A stretch of 64,000 nucleotides of DNA from Harmothoe impar (taxonomy: Eukaryota; Annelida; Polychaeta; Phyllodocida; Polynoidae): positions 59,714,842-59,778,841 of the forward strand of contig OX381710.1 in assembly GCA_947462335.1 (NCBI GenBank), read 5' to 3'. Under the pieces are notes generated by a model that worked only from the letters and a program-made list of their open reading frames with translations, had not been told where the DNA came from and did no database searches. The translations under genes and the position numbers were made by a program. This document shows, in pieces, positions 13,705-25,860 of the stretch. Numbering within the stretch: the first letter of the stretch is position 1; each line of letters begins with the position of its first letter.

Positions 13705-14402
13705 GTGCCTACCACCAGCACGGCGCTCACGGCTCCAGGGCGTGCCCAGAGGTGGAGGAGAGTTACCTGGGCAACAACAGCAGCGCCCAGGTGGTGCCCA
13801 ACGTACCTGGTCACAGCTTCACCTCCAGTAACTTCAGCTACTCCAGCCAACCCACACAGCTGCGCACCTTCGCGCCGCAGAACAACTACAGCGTCAGCAC
13901 CTCACCATCTAACGACTTCCTCAAAAAGCCGCCCCTGACGGTGGAGGACCTGCGACCGGAAGCGGACTTCAAATCGACGATGCCGCCGCCGCCGCCCGCC
14001 TACCCCATCGATGCGACCCAGCTGGATTTGGAGACGCCACGGAGTCAGATCGGCGCCAACTACATCCGGAAATATTACAAGGCCACAGGAGAGGCCATCG
14101 ATGCTGCGGTGGCCAAACTAGCTCAGCAGAACGGCCATGACTCGCAGATGGAGGAGGTGGACATGAGTTACGACGACCATGACGATGACGACGGCGGCGG
14201 AAGTGTGCAGTACTCATGCGCAGACATGAGTGCAGCTCTGCGGGGTAACCAGACCGCACACACGCCGCACACGCTGCAGGTGCTAGAGACGATCGCCGAC
14301 GACAATGAGTCGACGACGACCACTTCCGGTAGCTACGTTGTCGACCCTCAGGACCTGGTAAACGAGATCGACGATCTCTTCTTCCGGGATATGATGGTGT
14401 AG
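13705..14402 (+). CDS. Terminal coding exon of an unidentified host gene
   Basis: This is the best host coding feature. A pyrimidine-rich run ends in CTGCAG at 13699-13704, a good acceptor. The exon opens with two bases of a split codon (phase 1 intron) and stays open for about 232 codons to TAG at 14400-14402. Wobble positions are GC-rich, unlike the AT-richer flanks. Order of the encoded tail: His/Gly-rich start, Ser/Asn/Gln-rich low-complexity stretch, a proline run (PPPPPAYP), a helical-looking segment (NYIRKYYKATGEAIDAA), an acidic run (DDHDDDD followed by GGG), a Ser/Thr-rich stretch, and the end YVVDPQDLVNEIDDLFFRD followed by MMV. No signal peptide or membrane segment lies in this exon. 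Composition fits an intrinsically disordered cytoplasmic tail, possibly of an adhesion receptor or protocadherin-like protein, but I do not recognise the family. Upstream exons are not in evidence. Confidence 0.72.
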
Positions 14403-17400
14403 TGTGGTAGAGGTGATTAGAGGCCAGCAGCTCGAGGCCTGGTTAGACTGACGTCAAGTCCACGACCAAGTGTGACAAGTCTACAGCCTAACAATCTGTG
14501 CACAACATGACACGACTGTCGTAGCCTTCACGACCAGTGTGGTCAGGCCTACCGAGCCGTACCCGGCATACTACGGTGCAGCCCGGGTGTGTATAGTATA
14601 CAGGATATTATGTGTAAATTATACATGGTGTTTACCTACATCTAAGATTATTAACAACTGGTGGTCATTTAATTGCTGCCTGGTATTTCTGCTCACAAGA
14701 ATCCACTGGATGTATCGGTAGCATTATATGGTCTGCGTCTCCCCTCAATGTGCCTCAAAGACAGTATGGAGTATGTGGTGAATGTAGCATAGGAACACTA
14801 TGGGAGCGCTGTCTCAGGGATTTCTACCAATCTTTCACCAGCTGTTTAACGAACCCTCGGCTTAATGCCTCAGACAATGTGGGATCGTAACGTCCTGCCG
14901 GTGTTAGCTGTATAGTACAGGAACTATCAACAATGGGTGGATACATTTTAGTGATAATAATTATATGAAAGAGAAATTTCCCTTTTTAATATGACTCAAA
15001 ATGGAGGACTGATGTGAACAGGAGGAACCCTGGTTTGTTCGCGATACCAATCGACATTATATTATATGGACTTTGCAGTATGTGTAAACTCAAAGTTTGA
15101 TGGTGCAAAATGCTTTAGATTTTTACACGCATTTTCAATATGGTAATTATTATACAGTCGGCAATTACCCGCTGAAATGAGCGAATATGTTGTATAGAAT
15201 GGACTTTTAATTGTGAATGGGTATACATGTACAGTATTTGCTGTTTTTATTATGTTGTTTGTACAAACTATTATTTATTTGAGCTTTTTAAGAAGCATAA
15301 AGGGTACTGAACTTATATTCTTTTATGAAAGAATTTCTGCTTGTGTTAACTCAAGGGGTGATGTGCTACATGTGTCTGTCAATGTGAATTTGTAAATGTG
15401 AATGTATATAGAGTGTGAGAATACTGTACAGTTGGTATTTTAGTGTGAAAAAGTGCACTTGAAAAGAATGAAGGGGATATTACACGCCAGGGTTTTGGTA
15501 TCTTTAATTCCTTTTTCGTCTTCATCACAGAGTGGTTTTCTACTTTTATTTCTTTACAGTGCACTCGTGATGATGAATCTATCTGAGTTAACTCAGCCAT
15601 TTAATGTTAAGTCCCAACAAAATTAGCTCATTTATCGCCCAGTTGCTCTGCTAAGCCGAACAGATAGTTTCTACTAGAGTAGTCCCTGTCCCTGAACAAC
15701 AACATCCACCTCGTCCCACGACCCACAACTGCAGCCAGACAGATGGATGGACGCGCTAAACGGATTAATAGAGCTAGATGGCTAAGCCAACACTTCCTCA
15801 GCCCATCTCAGACCAAAAGGGGAAGATCAAAAAGTGTATTAAATTCACCGATAAAAGCATCTAGGGGTGCGTTCGTACGTTAAAGCTGATAAGTGGAGGA
15901 ATATAGACAATGAAAGACTCATCCCTTCCGTCTCCAAACCAGTGGCACACCCACCTCAGTAGGGTTACCAGGTACAACCCCCCCCCCTCAACATGTCACT
16001 AACCTCCTACTGGGAGCAGACTTTCGGCAATTATCGCCCTTACCTCAATGCTAATGAGATTAATTCTCATCAAGGCGTCTAAGCTGAAGCCGTTTAGATT
16101 CGCATTTTTATCATGTTTTAGAGGATGCATGAGATTAGAGGGGACAGAGGAGGGGCGCTATAAGGGTGTATGAAGCTGAATGCAGTGCAAGGTCCGCCTG
16201 ACGGTGGCGAGTAAGCTAATAAGAATAGAAATTGTACATTTGCTGGTTCCGACAGATTAGTACAAACCTCCCACTACTAACAGTAGGGCACCAGCAAACC
16301 CTTGTGGTGACAGGATAACGGCATATAGGGGACAGGATGGCGGCCAGCAAAAGAAAATCAGTTAATATTCATAGAGAGAGGCAGGGGGGGGGCACATGGT
16401 AGGGAGTCTGGAAGGAAAGGCATGCAGAGTAGCCGGCGCTAGCGTGTCATTCATTGTCCCCACGCCGTGCGCGATTGTAAGCCTATTTCCCCCTTGTCAT
16501 TTATGCCATGATCAACGAGCGTTCTAGGCTGGAGAGTCTGACGTCGCTTTTGTCACTCCTTTAATTGAAAGCCTGTCACTATGTCTGCCGGCTAGGAACC
16601 CCTACACCCCAGCCATTAGCCCCCAGTGTGGCCGTCCTGCGGCCTGAAGTCGGTCAGTGCCTGGGACCCACCTTGTCCTACCCCCTTGTTGCTGTTCTGA
16701 TTCTGACCCAAGATGGCTACTTGTAGCCCAGCCCACTTTCCTGATAATCAATTATTTATTTGTTGGTGATGGTGCGGGTCGGAGGTCGATGGGTGGGAAG
16801 AATGTTGGTCATGGGGTAGGGTCAAATGTGCAGGTCAGAGGTTGGAAGGAGGGAGGGTGTAAACATGGCGGGAGGGGGGGTGACGTCAAAAGCACTGCTT
16901 TTGGCACCTGTTCAAATGCTTACCTAGCTACTAAAACTGGTCGCGAAATTCAAATCTCGACCAAACGCTGAACGTTGTCGTTGCTATGACAACATGCCAA
17001 TGTATCTGAATCTATTTACTTAATAGAAAAAGGGCATTGAGGTAGTATATATCTCCCACAGCTTAAATACCTTTGTCTGGGCCTCACCCTCTCCTAACGA
17101 TTTCAGGAAGGGTGGGAACAAAAAACCACTCCATATGGGCGCTGCATTTGAAGGATGTGCTTTTTTGTGTGTGTCGCCGGACCACACACCGCCTACCACG
17201 CGTCGCCTTTATGTTATGATTGATTCGGCAAGGCGCGGGTGGAAAATTGGCCAAATAAGCAAGTCTTCAAAGAACAGTCAAGAGAAAGGAAACCCAGTCC
17301 CATGCCAGAGCCAGACAGGGCGCCAGGAAAATACCCCCACCCACCGCCAACGTCACCCTCCCTCTCAAACTACCCCGATTCTAGTTGTAGACATTGGTGG

Positions 17401-20400
17401 TGCTTGAAGCAGGGAGCGATGTTTTTGTAGGCGTCGATCGGGCGGGGAGGGTTTGTGATTGGAGGGGAAACGGCCGAGCAAAATGGGCCCAAAATGAACC
17501 GCCTCAGCAAATCTAGACTTTTGGTTCTGACCTCCACCATGCTACCCTCCGTTTTTCCCATATATGCAGGAACCCACACCACCCTACCCCTTTCTCAATG
17601 CTCAACCCGTTGTTTCCTTCTTATGTTGAGGCATTTTGAATATGTTTTTGACTAGTATTCTCACTTTCCAGACGTATATCGTAGCATATGGTGGGGTGGG
17701 GGGATGACAACAGGGCTCGTTGAATACTTTTGCGTGGGAAATCAATAGTCAACGACTAGCCCAGTGACTGGAATACAAGTGTGTCCACACCCGGAGGGGG
17801 ATTCCTTCGCACCCACCCCACCCACCTCTCACTCCCAGAAGGGTCAGTGCCTCAGGTCCTCCAGGGTGAATTGATTCCTCCATAACATCCCCATAACCCC
17901 CTAGACTTCTGCCTGGCTCCGGGGCCTTCTATTTTGGCGGGAAGAAATACCCCAGTCGATCTAGGTCTTGGGAAAGCATAGTCTACTTGTAAAAATAAAA
18001 ATGTCGTCTGCTCGATCTATTTCAAAGTCTCCTTTCTCCTGCAGTGCACAGGAAAAGCAGGAAGTGTGTTTAATCCGGAAATGGTGTTCACTATGGGCAA
18101 TTTGGTTTTAGATCGATAAGAAAGCCATCCGAGTTAATGATTTAACCGGGGGATGCGTGAGGTTGTATAAAGCTGTTTATGCCCACCCCATTTGAGTAAT
18201 AGAGTATTATGTTAATAATTAATCCCCTAAGTGCTGGTAGGAACTTCTGGTAGTAACTGCCTGCAAGTCGTGCGTGGAATTCACCTTTCTGAGTCTAAGA
18301 TGAGTTCATCTTCTTTAGAAATTAGGCCATGGTTGCTGGCAAGACGCCATTCCCCTCCTCTATACTTGATGGAAATGCCACACAAAGCACACACTCACCC
18401 AGCTACAATCCAGCCCCTGCAAACATGACTCAGTACTTCAGTAACCTACATGCAGACTTCTTAATTATCCCGCTTTTCAGGTTAGCCCCCTCACCCACTT
18501 TTTCAGTTTGCGTAACAGAGCGAGAATTACTCCTCAAGAGCAGCTCAGGGAGAAGGCACAGATCTTGTACTGATCTACCCGAGGGCTGTGAGTGTGAGTG
18601 AGCCTTTCAAAGTGGGCCTCTCTTCCCCACACTTGATACAGACGGGTGCGTGGGTGTGCGGAGATGGGGCAGCCTTTAGAGATAAAAAGGGGATGCTGCT
18701 AGGTAGAGGATGGCGGAGTAGTGCTTGGAAGTGGATTGATAACATAAAAACTGAAGCAGGTATCACACAGAGAACAAGGTCCCCATCGTAGTCCTATCAA
18801 GACATGCCTGTGAGCAGGTCGATACAGACCATGAGCATGCTCAAAACTCCAGCATCCGGCAAACGGTGCAGTGCTGATAGGCCCCAGCCTCAACTTATCA
18901 AAGTTTATGGATGCTGACCCCCGCATGACCCCACATGGTGCGGCTACACAGGTATTGCTAACTGACAGGCATCGTGACCTGTTCGTCGAGTCGGATAGAA
19001 TGTATACCATGAGCAGCTCCAGTCGTGTGGCCTACCTGTCCTTCTACCCCGACAACGACAACCATGCACAATTATACAAAAATGAGGACGATTAAAACTC
19101 AACTGGTCAGAAGAACCCATGCTATTCGCTAATATAGAGACTTGATTCGGCACCTGCTTTTCATGCTGTACTTGTTTCCAAAGAGTTTAAGATTAGAGGC
19201 TGAACGGCGCCTTGCCCACCCCATAACCTAACTCAGCTGATGAGCAGCAGCTTTCATGTTGCCGCCCTACTGCTGTGTGTGCTCCGTATAGGTGCCGGGG
19301 GGGGAGCTGCTCCTTCTGGTTTTGGCGCTGGTGGAGGCAAGTCCCGTCAGGCCTCACGTGGTGCGAGGTTTGGGACGAGAGGGTAGGAAATTGGCAGGGA
19401 AAGTATTCGTGACACACCTCCATCAGCCAGCCAAGGTGAAGGTCACCGAGTTCTCTCCATCTGTCACGTGTTGGCCCAGTGAGGTGATGCCAGTGGGGGG
19501 GGGGGGGGGTAACTAAGAGGGGGGAGCACCTGGTGGCTATTGTCAGGAAGGTGTGAAGCCTTCTTAACTCGTGTGTTGCCAAGGCAACTTCTGGATGCTA
19601 AGTTTGTCTTTCAGTCGTCATATTCTTGATTAGACTGGGATAATATATGCCAAATAGTTACTTAACAATATCAGTATTGTGGTAGATCATTCAGAAAAGT
19701 CATTATGTCTAACTAACCCTAGATCATATCTGGTAATTGGTATGCAGGGATAAAAAATACAGGAAATTCAGATCTCATCCTGGTCTTGTGTATGTATACG
19801 TAACACTTCATTTCCATGGTGACATTCCTACTTCTTTCCCATACCCCATCCCCACTCGACTAGTGCATCTACTGGAGTGGTATTATCCAGGGTGTCCCTC
19901 CAGTGTCGGAGGATGCAAAGTCTATCAGTGATATGTGTTTGAAGTTGCCCCCTCATCCCAACAAGGGCAGTCAACCTTCTGGAGGAGACCCTGGCAGAGT
20001 AGCCTCCCTTACCTCTCTCCTCCTCATACCGCCTCTCTGCATCTCACCCGCGCATCCTTCCTCCACCCTGCCCCCTATCCCTCTTCAATATCAGCTCCTC
20101 CCACTCCCCATGCAGGCTCGGTATTGTAGGACGCTAGGGGTCTGCTGGGGGTCGTGAGGGTGACTCTAGAGTCCTTACAATGGGAATCACGCATTTCCCC
20201 TATTTACCCCCTCCCAACCTCCATCTGCCCCCTCCCTCCCCTTCAGCCTTTCTGTCCACCGATTGACAAATCTGTGGCTTGGATGGGATGAGATGGGTGT
20301 GCCAGTGGGAACAGCCACATGGTGTTTCCGTGGCCAGTTCTATTTCCAAAAGCGTTTTATGTGGGTGTTGTAACAGTCGCTTTCACACGCGACAGCTTGT

Positions 20401-21044
20401 GACAATTATTTGAAAGAAACCAAAAGTACTGGATACAAATCAAAAAAATTCCGAAAGTGATTTGTTCGACTGGCTGTCATTGCTTGACAGTGGCCAAACA
20501 GCGTGGTTGAGTTGTGGCCAAGCTAAATACAACCATTTAGCACACATCTTTTTGGGTGTGTCCCCTTTTTTTATTTCCAGGAAGTCTGTTTCCCACCTGG
20601 CAATTATTTCCCAAACTGCCGGCAGTGATTGGAGTATGGCTTGAACGGGAACTAGGTGCCAATAGAATCAATGAGTCTCTGTAAACTGAATACTTCCATT
20701 TAAGCGTGTATGAAGCCATATTTCTAGTAACTATCAATGCATTTTTACAGCACTGCCTAGAGTCATAAAGTAAATTATCCAGGGACTTATCAAGTAAAGG
20801 CTCTCTAAACTTTTATCAATATTAACATTATTTGGTAGGACTAATCTTATTGTACATACTGTAATTTTATGTTATATATTATAAATATGTAAATGTGTGA
20901 GTGGAAAGAAACATGTGATTATGAAGAGAGAAAAATGTGCTAATTTTAAAATCAATTATTTGAAAGTCCATGATTGTGTAAATGTAAGGCATGTAAATTT
21001 CGTATGGACGAAGCTAATGACCGGTTTCGTTTCTATGCGGATGT
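14403..21044. other. 3' flank or UTR, then non-coding DNA
   Basis: No further supported exon. The first few hundred bases after the stop may be 3' UTR, but I see no AATAAA within about 1.2 kb. Seen: a C-run near 15980, a near-palindrome ATGAGATTAATTCTCAT near 16050 that includes a homeodomain-type TAAT core, a G-run near 19495 (about 15 G), and a CCTC-rich stretch near 20000-20240. Short overlapping frames have no protein-like character. Confidence 0.45.
16334..16344 (+). promoter_or_regulatory. YY1-like motif AGGATGGCGGC, copy 2
   Basis: One base off the AAGATGGCGGC core, within GGGGACAGGATGGCGGCC and then AGC, matching the context of the copies near 7493 and 60988. Function is not shown. 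Confidence 0.25.
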
Positions 21045-21050
21045 AATAAA
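21045..21050 (+). promoter_or_regulatory. Candidate poly(A) signal AATAAA
   Basis: AATAAA is followed about 25-50 bases later by a T/GT-rich run (GTCGTTTACTGTGTTCTC), the arrangement of a real cleavage site. It could end a long 3' UTR of the exon at 13705 (about 6.6 kb) or belong to something else. No open frame leads into it directly. Confidence 0.3.
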
Positions 21051-21680
21051 AAGCCTTAATTTTGTAAAAAAGACAAAGTCGTTTACTGTGTTCTCTTTTC
21101 CTATAAATGGTTTGTGGAGTCAGATGTAACTAAATCATATCTTCAATATTTCCTGTGAGGCAAGGGAACTATGTGACGCATTGCGAGACCTGCTAATTCA
21201 GAACAGATTTGGGCAGCTAGGTGGAATCCTGGTGTCACAAATACAACCGTATTGCTAAAGACATAATGGGATTCATACTGGAACGAGTGAGAGCAAGTAT
21301 TCATAACGGCAATATAGATCATGATATAAAACAGGAATGACCATAGTGACAAAACATGCGAATATCTCCCAAGCAAGGTGCATGGACCATATACCCCATA
21401 TATATATATCTGAGGGAATAGATAATGCGGCTCACTGTACATACACAATCTTTCTAGCCAAGGACATCTGTGTCTATGGCATATATACCCCAATACAATG
21501 CAATCAGACATTCCCCCACCCTAGGGCCCCTATCCCCATGTACATCTTCACCTATAAGACATCTCCTCCCCCGCCCTACGACGTCTCCCCCATCCTACCT
21601 ATACAACTTCACGTGGATCACCTATGTATACACCCCTAACACACACTCTGTGGGACGTCTCCCCCACTCCCTGTTACTAC

Positions 21681-21884
21681 AGATAGCGGTTGTATCTGTC
21701 TGTATTAAGGCTATTAAAGGTATCAAAGGGAGTAATAGGCCACATCACTGTCCTATCGTGATCTCCTGCCTCCTGCATGACCTGACTACCCTACCCTCCC
21801 AAATGGTGTGGTTGATACGGATAGCTGTGCGACTACAGATAGCGGTTGTAAGGGCAACCTCTATCTGTATCAAGGCTATTAAAT
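21681..21884 (+). repeat. Direct repeat containing AGATAGCGGTTGTA
   Basis: AGATAGCGGTTGTA followed by CTATCTGTAT(T/C)AAGGCTATTAAA-like sequence occurs at about 21681-21718 and again at 21837-21884. The second copy holds a short insertion. It is a local duplication. Confidence 0.65.
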
Positions 21885-22000
21885 GACTACAACACTGTCC
21901 TACCCTAGTATGTACAGGAAGTTTGACTCAATATCACTTTTTTTATATATATTTTTTTACAAAATTGTTGTTTTTTTCTCGAAAATTTACTTTATCATGA

Positions 22001-22215
22001 ATTTTAACACTTTTCCCGCCAATTTGGCCATTTTCAAGGAGCATGTAGTTGTATTTTTTACCAGTTTCCCATCAAATCGATCATATTTTGCAAACTTGAC
22101 TTTTTTGCGATTTTTGACATTTTTCCCATCAAATTGGCCATTTATAGGAAATGTGACGTTTTCACACCTTTTTACAAGTTTTTCGCCAAATTGGCCCTTT
22201 TCAGCTGGCTTTTTC
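22001..22215. repeat. Degenerate tandem repeat of about 58 bp, four copies
   Basis: Each unit contains a core like TTTTCCC(A/G)(T/C)CAAATTGGCC followed by a T-rich arm; cores start near 22010, 22067, 22127 and 22184. Spacing close to a multiple of three keeps frames open on both strands, giving FPSN-type repeats on plus and FDGKLVKN-type repeats on minus. Composition and symmetry of openness argue for repeat DNA. A repeat-containing exon on the minus strand cannot be fully excluded. Confidence 0.6.
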
Positions 22216-22980
22216 ACAATTTAGAAAAAAAGCACCTGCTTTTTAATTGAACTGTTTAACTTAAGTATGTTTAAACCTACATCTAATTTGTTGATATCAA
22301 AATATCAAACTGAACCTAAAGTCGGACACATACCAGAAATGAACCTAGAGTCGGTCACTATGTCTTGTCAATGATTTAATAGGGATACCTGTTGATATAT
22401 GTAATACACACACACCATACTATTAAGCCAGGTCCATATTTGTGAGTAAGCCTACATATTTAAAGGGCCTAAGATAATGACTAACGCTATTAGGATGACC
22501 TGTGTTATATGAGCAGTGCAGGCTGAGCAGGAGACTTCAAGTTATTGCCCTACAGCTGGCATTGGGTTGATAAGTATGTGCAGGGAGATATGGGTGAGTG
22601 TTGGGGGGGGGGGGTTAAAAGTACTGTAGAGAGATTATAGCTGAAAGTGAAAATGTACATACATATTTGATAATTCTTCAAATCTTAATCTCAGTGCAAC
22701 ACAATGAGGGCTGGAAAATTACCCCCTCCCCCATTTTTCGAATGTTCTCTGACTGAGTATCAGTAAAATTTCAATACATCATAGACCAAACATCTTCGAT
22801 GTAATATAAGTTATACCACGATTCTGGCTTTTCCCGTGCCGAGAGTGGATATTTGCCGTGCTGTTATCTCAGGATATACGCACAATCAGAATTAATTTTT
22901 TACACCAAGACGTCTCTATATATTTTAACAACCTATTGAAAGATATGCATAGCCATTTTGGCTACGAAATTACAGTGAAT

Positions 22981-23047
22981 CGTCCGGGTTGCGAGCCCCG
23001 GCCACTGAGGCCAAACGCCAGCGCCTAACCGCCAGCGCCACAAGGGC
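22981..23047 (-). repeat. tRNA-like sequence, probable SINE head
   Basis: Read on the minus strand from 23047, GCCCTTG is followed at nucleotide 8 by TGGCGCTGGCGG, matching the pol III A box, and at nucleotide 51 by GGCTCGCAACC, close to the B box GGTTCGANTCC. The spacing is that of a tRNA. The acceptor stem does not pair with the 3' end, so it is not a working tRNA gene; a tRNA-derived SINE promoter is the best reading. The body would run leftward from 22980 for an unknown distance. Confidence 0.4.
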
Positions 23048-24199
23048 TGGACAATATGTGAAGATTAAACCTTAGCTTTGCTTACCTTGTCGCCATGATT
23101 TCGTTGATCATCCGGTCAATGCGTCTTGAATAACATGAAAATATGGCCAATTGAGACCATGACAGGGTTAATCCTTCAGTCCCATAGAAGTTTCGACCTC
23201 CTTGTTGATGATGCCGTGCTGTTTTACCCTTTTAATTGTGTAAAATCCTCATATTTCCACATTTTCCGATCGATACCAACACGCCAGGAGTAGTAAACAA
23301 GGAGATGACATAGATCATGTGACCGACTAAAGCAACCAACACAGGTAATTCGAGAGACCAATGGACTAGAAATGACGATCAGTTGATCGAAGCCACCTGA
23401 AACTAGGTCAATCGGGTGCATCTTTTTACGATTGGGACGAGATAGCTTTTTTTCTATCAATTCTTTATGGGGTCAAAGCAGCTGTATTTGATAGCGAAAC
23501 AAAGCCCTACCAATAAAAAAATTCCTATATTTTAACGTAGTAATACATGAATTCGGCGCAGGGTGCCTAGTAAAGTTGCTTGACCTAATTTTATCCAATA
23601 CATTTCTTTCAAAATGGGCAAGATGGACAACGTTCCCCTGCGACCACGCTATAAACCCGGCCAATTTGTTGATGTTCTGCGTGGAATCAAATGGTTAGCT
23701 GGTCTAATCAATAGAGTAATGGTGACTGGAGCATTTGAATATGCGATAAATCTTCTCTCTCTGATGGCCGGGAAATAGTCGAACATGCACGTAATATGCG
23801 TGAATCGGCCATCGTCTTCAATCCTGATGATGATATGATGTTCCCTCCAGACTCACCCCCACCCAAAAGGTTTGCCACTGCTGAGGAGGCTGACCTCGTA
23901 AATTTTGAAGTGAGGGCCAAGGCCGACAACACGCACAAGCAGACCAGATGGGGGAGCCAGATTTTCCGTGGTAAGTTGTACTAATATTTTTTTTTAATTT
24001 AACGTATGAACCAATGACAATGACTATGACAATGATTTCCTGATTTTCGGTGGTCTTTTAAGAGGCGACTACCGAAAGAGTAATTGAGATATGTCTCGAT
24101 TTGAAAAAAAGGGATATGGAATATGAGTATTCAATAATATGATGTGAATTTAGGCCTTATAAATTGGCATTATAGCCAGCAAACAAAAATGGGTTATTT

Positions 24200-24476
24200 G
24201 ATTGAAGATTCCGCTTTATGCCCCGTGACGGCCATGATGTCACTGGACTTGATCCCCTGGTCACGGAGAGTCGTGACGCATGTCGCCCTGACACAGTGAT
24301 TCGTGAAGATTCGGGAGAGTTTCGCCAGCTGCGAGATCTTAGGCATCAATTTCCCTATGGGGTTAACCCCCATTGGAGTTTTGATGTACCATACGGTGGA
24401 CAGTCTATAGTTCTTCTTTTTTGTCGTTTGGAAGAACTGAGGTCAATTGGGATGTAGTTTCGACAAGTAGAGCTTC
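24200..24476 (-). pseudogene. Inverted second Crypton fragment, catalytic C-terminal block
   Basis: Read on the minus strand this is a near copy of 25182-25455. It encodes the stretch from the FFQTTKK region through KLSRIFTNHCVRATC to TGHKAESSI with no stop in the catalytic part. It keeps CGA where the plus copy has TGA, and an extra codon before the GHK box. It sits inside the intron of the plus-strand Crypton, pointing backwards. It is only about 277 bp, so it is a fragment. Confidence 0.85.
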
Positions 24477-24516
24477 TGTCTTTGTCCTTGCGAATATAAT
24501 ATTTGTCTATTATTTC

Positions 24517-24634
24517 ATTTCAGAGTGGCTCATTGAAGTGCGAGAATCTCCAGAATTCAAACAACTGCTGGAAGAATTTCAGAGTGGCTCATTGAAGTGC
24601 GAGAATCTCCGGAATTCAAACAACTGCCGGAAGA
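24517..24634 (+). repeat. 59-bp tandem duplication spanning a splice acceptor
   Basis: The segment containing TTTCAG followed by AGTGGCTCATTGAAG occurs twice, offset by 59 bp, with two mismatches. Each copy carries its own acceptor AG (24522-24523 and 24581-24582). Because 59 is not a multiple of three, only use of the second acceptor keeps exon 2 in frame. The duplication arose after or during decay of the Crypton. Confidence 0.9.
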
Positions 24635-25860
24635 AAGACTATCTCAGCTGCTCAAGAGATTTTATGCGGAAGTCCGCACGAAGGATGGGAAAGATTATCA
24701 GAAAAAGTCGCTGCTGAGCATCCGGGGTGCGCTTCATCGACAGCTGACGGGGACCCCCAACAACAGACAGCTGATCATCATGAGCAGTCTGGCTTTCCTT
24801 GGAGCCAATAATGTGTTGACGGGGCACATAAAGAAGAACAAGAAGGACGGTCTCGATAAATCGCAAAGTTATCAGCCAATAACAGAAGCGGATAAGAAGC
24901 TGCTGTATGAGTCCCACACCTTATCTCATGATGACCCCACCAAATTGCAGCATAAGGTCTACTACGAGCTCTGCCTCCATTTCGGAAGGCGGGCCAGAGA
25001 AGGCCTACGGGAGCTTAAGAAAGAGCACATAGTGTTTTGCAAAGACAAAGATGGCCACGAGTAGGCTAGTCTGTCCTTTAATCCTGCCGAGAAAAATCAC
25101 TCGGGGGTCCCAAAAGAATAGCGCTGAACATGACCAGCGTATGTATGGGATGGGAGGTCCAAATTGTCCTCTGAGGTCCTTGAAGCTCTACTTGTTGAAA
25201 CTACATCCCGATTTACCTCAGTTCTTCCAAACGACAAAAAAGAAGAACTATAGACTGTCCACCGTATGGTACATCAAAACTCCAATGGGGGTTAACCCCA
25301 TAGGGAAATTGATGCCTAAGATCTCGCAGCTGGCGAAACTCTCCTGAATCTACAAGAATCACTGTGTCAGGGCGACATGCGTCACGACTCTCCGTGACCA
25401 GGGGAACAAGCCCAGTGACATGGCCATCACGGGGCATAAAGCGGAATCTTCAATCGACATCTATAGCACCACTCCTGATGCAAAGAGGCGTGACATGTCA
25501 CATGCTCTGGCAGGGTGGCTCCTCTGCCAGGAGTCGGGCCTGTGCTGCCACGAGTCGCCCCCCAAGAGACTACCGTTGGCCTACAAGAGAACAAACAAGT
25601 CAACATAAATAACGTTACCCCTTCGAGCACTACGCTCTTCTCAAACGTGTCATTCCATAACTGTCAGGTGACTGTCAATATGAAGTGAGAATTTAACTGT
25701 CAAGTGACTGTCACCTCGAAGTGACAATTTTGTCATTTTTTGCATAAAAGAGACAATAATATTGATCTCTACATACAGTTAAATCATACAGTATTTGTTA
25801 AATAAAATTGTTACTCTTTGTTATATAAGATATCACTTTTTTCCATTTAGTACAAATTAA

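Larger units (their letters stand above)
23796..25608 (+). pseudogene. Crypton-type tyrosine recombinase (DUF3504, KIAA1958-like), dead
   Basis: Family: Crypton DNA transposons encode a tyrosine recombinase that cuts and rejoins DNA through a covalent phosphotyrosine; DUF3504 proteins such as KIAA1958 and QRICH1 relatives derive from them. Exon 1 starts at ATG 23796, with an acidic MFPPDSPPPKRF segment and ADNTHKQTRWGSQIFR, ending CGTG before GTAAGT at 23971. Exon 2 begins after TTTCAG (24582); joining restores the phase as REWLIEV. Then come the SAM-like region (LLKRFYAEVRTKDGK), GRRAREGLREL with the first catalytic arginine, NCPLRSLKLYL, NHCVRAT (H-x-x-R), GHKAESSI and the putative nucleophile in DIYST. 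Lesions: TAG at 25062, a frameshift near 25110-25118, TGA at 25345 where the second copy in this window keeps CGA (Arg), and loss of one codon before the GHK box. A functional element is excluded. Confidence 0.88.

Noticed and set aside
13969..14259. A 96-codon minus-strand frame opposite the terminal exon
   Set aside because: It is the shadow of a GC-rich-wobble coding exon; the plus strand has the acceptor and the sensible protein.
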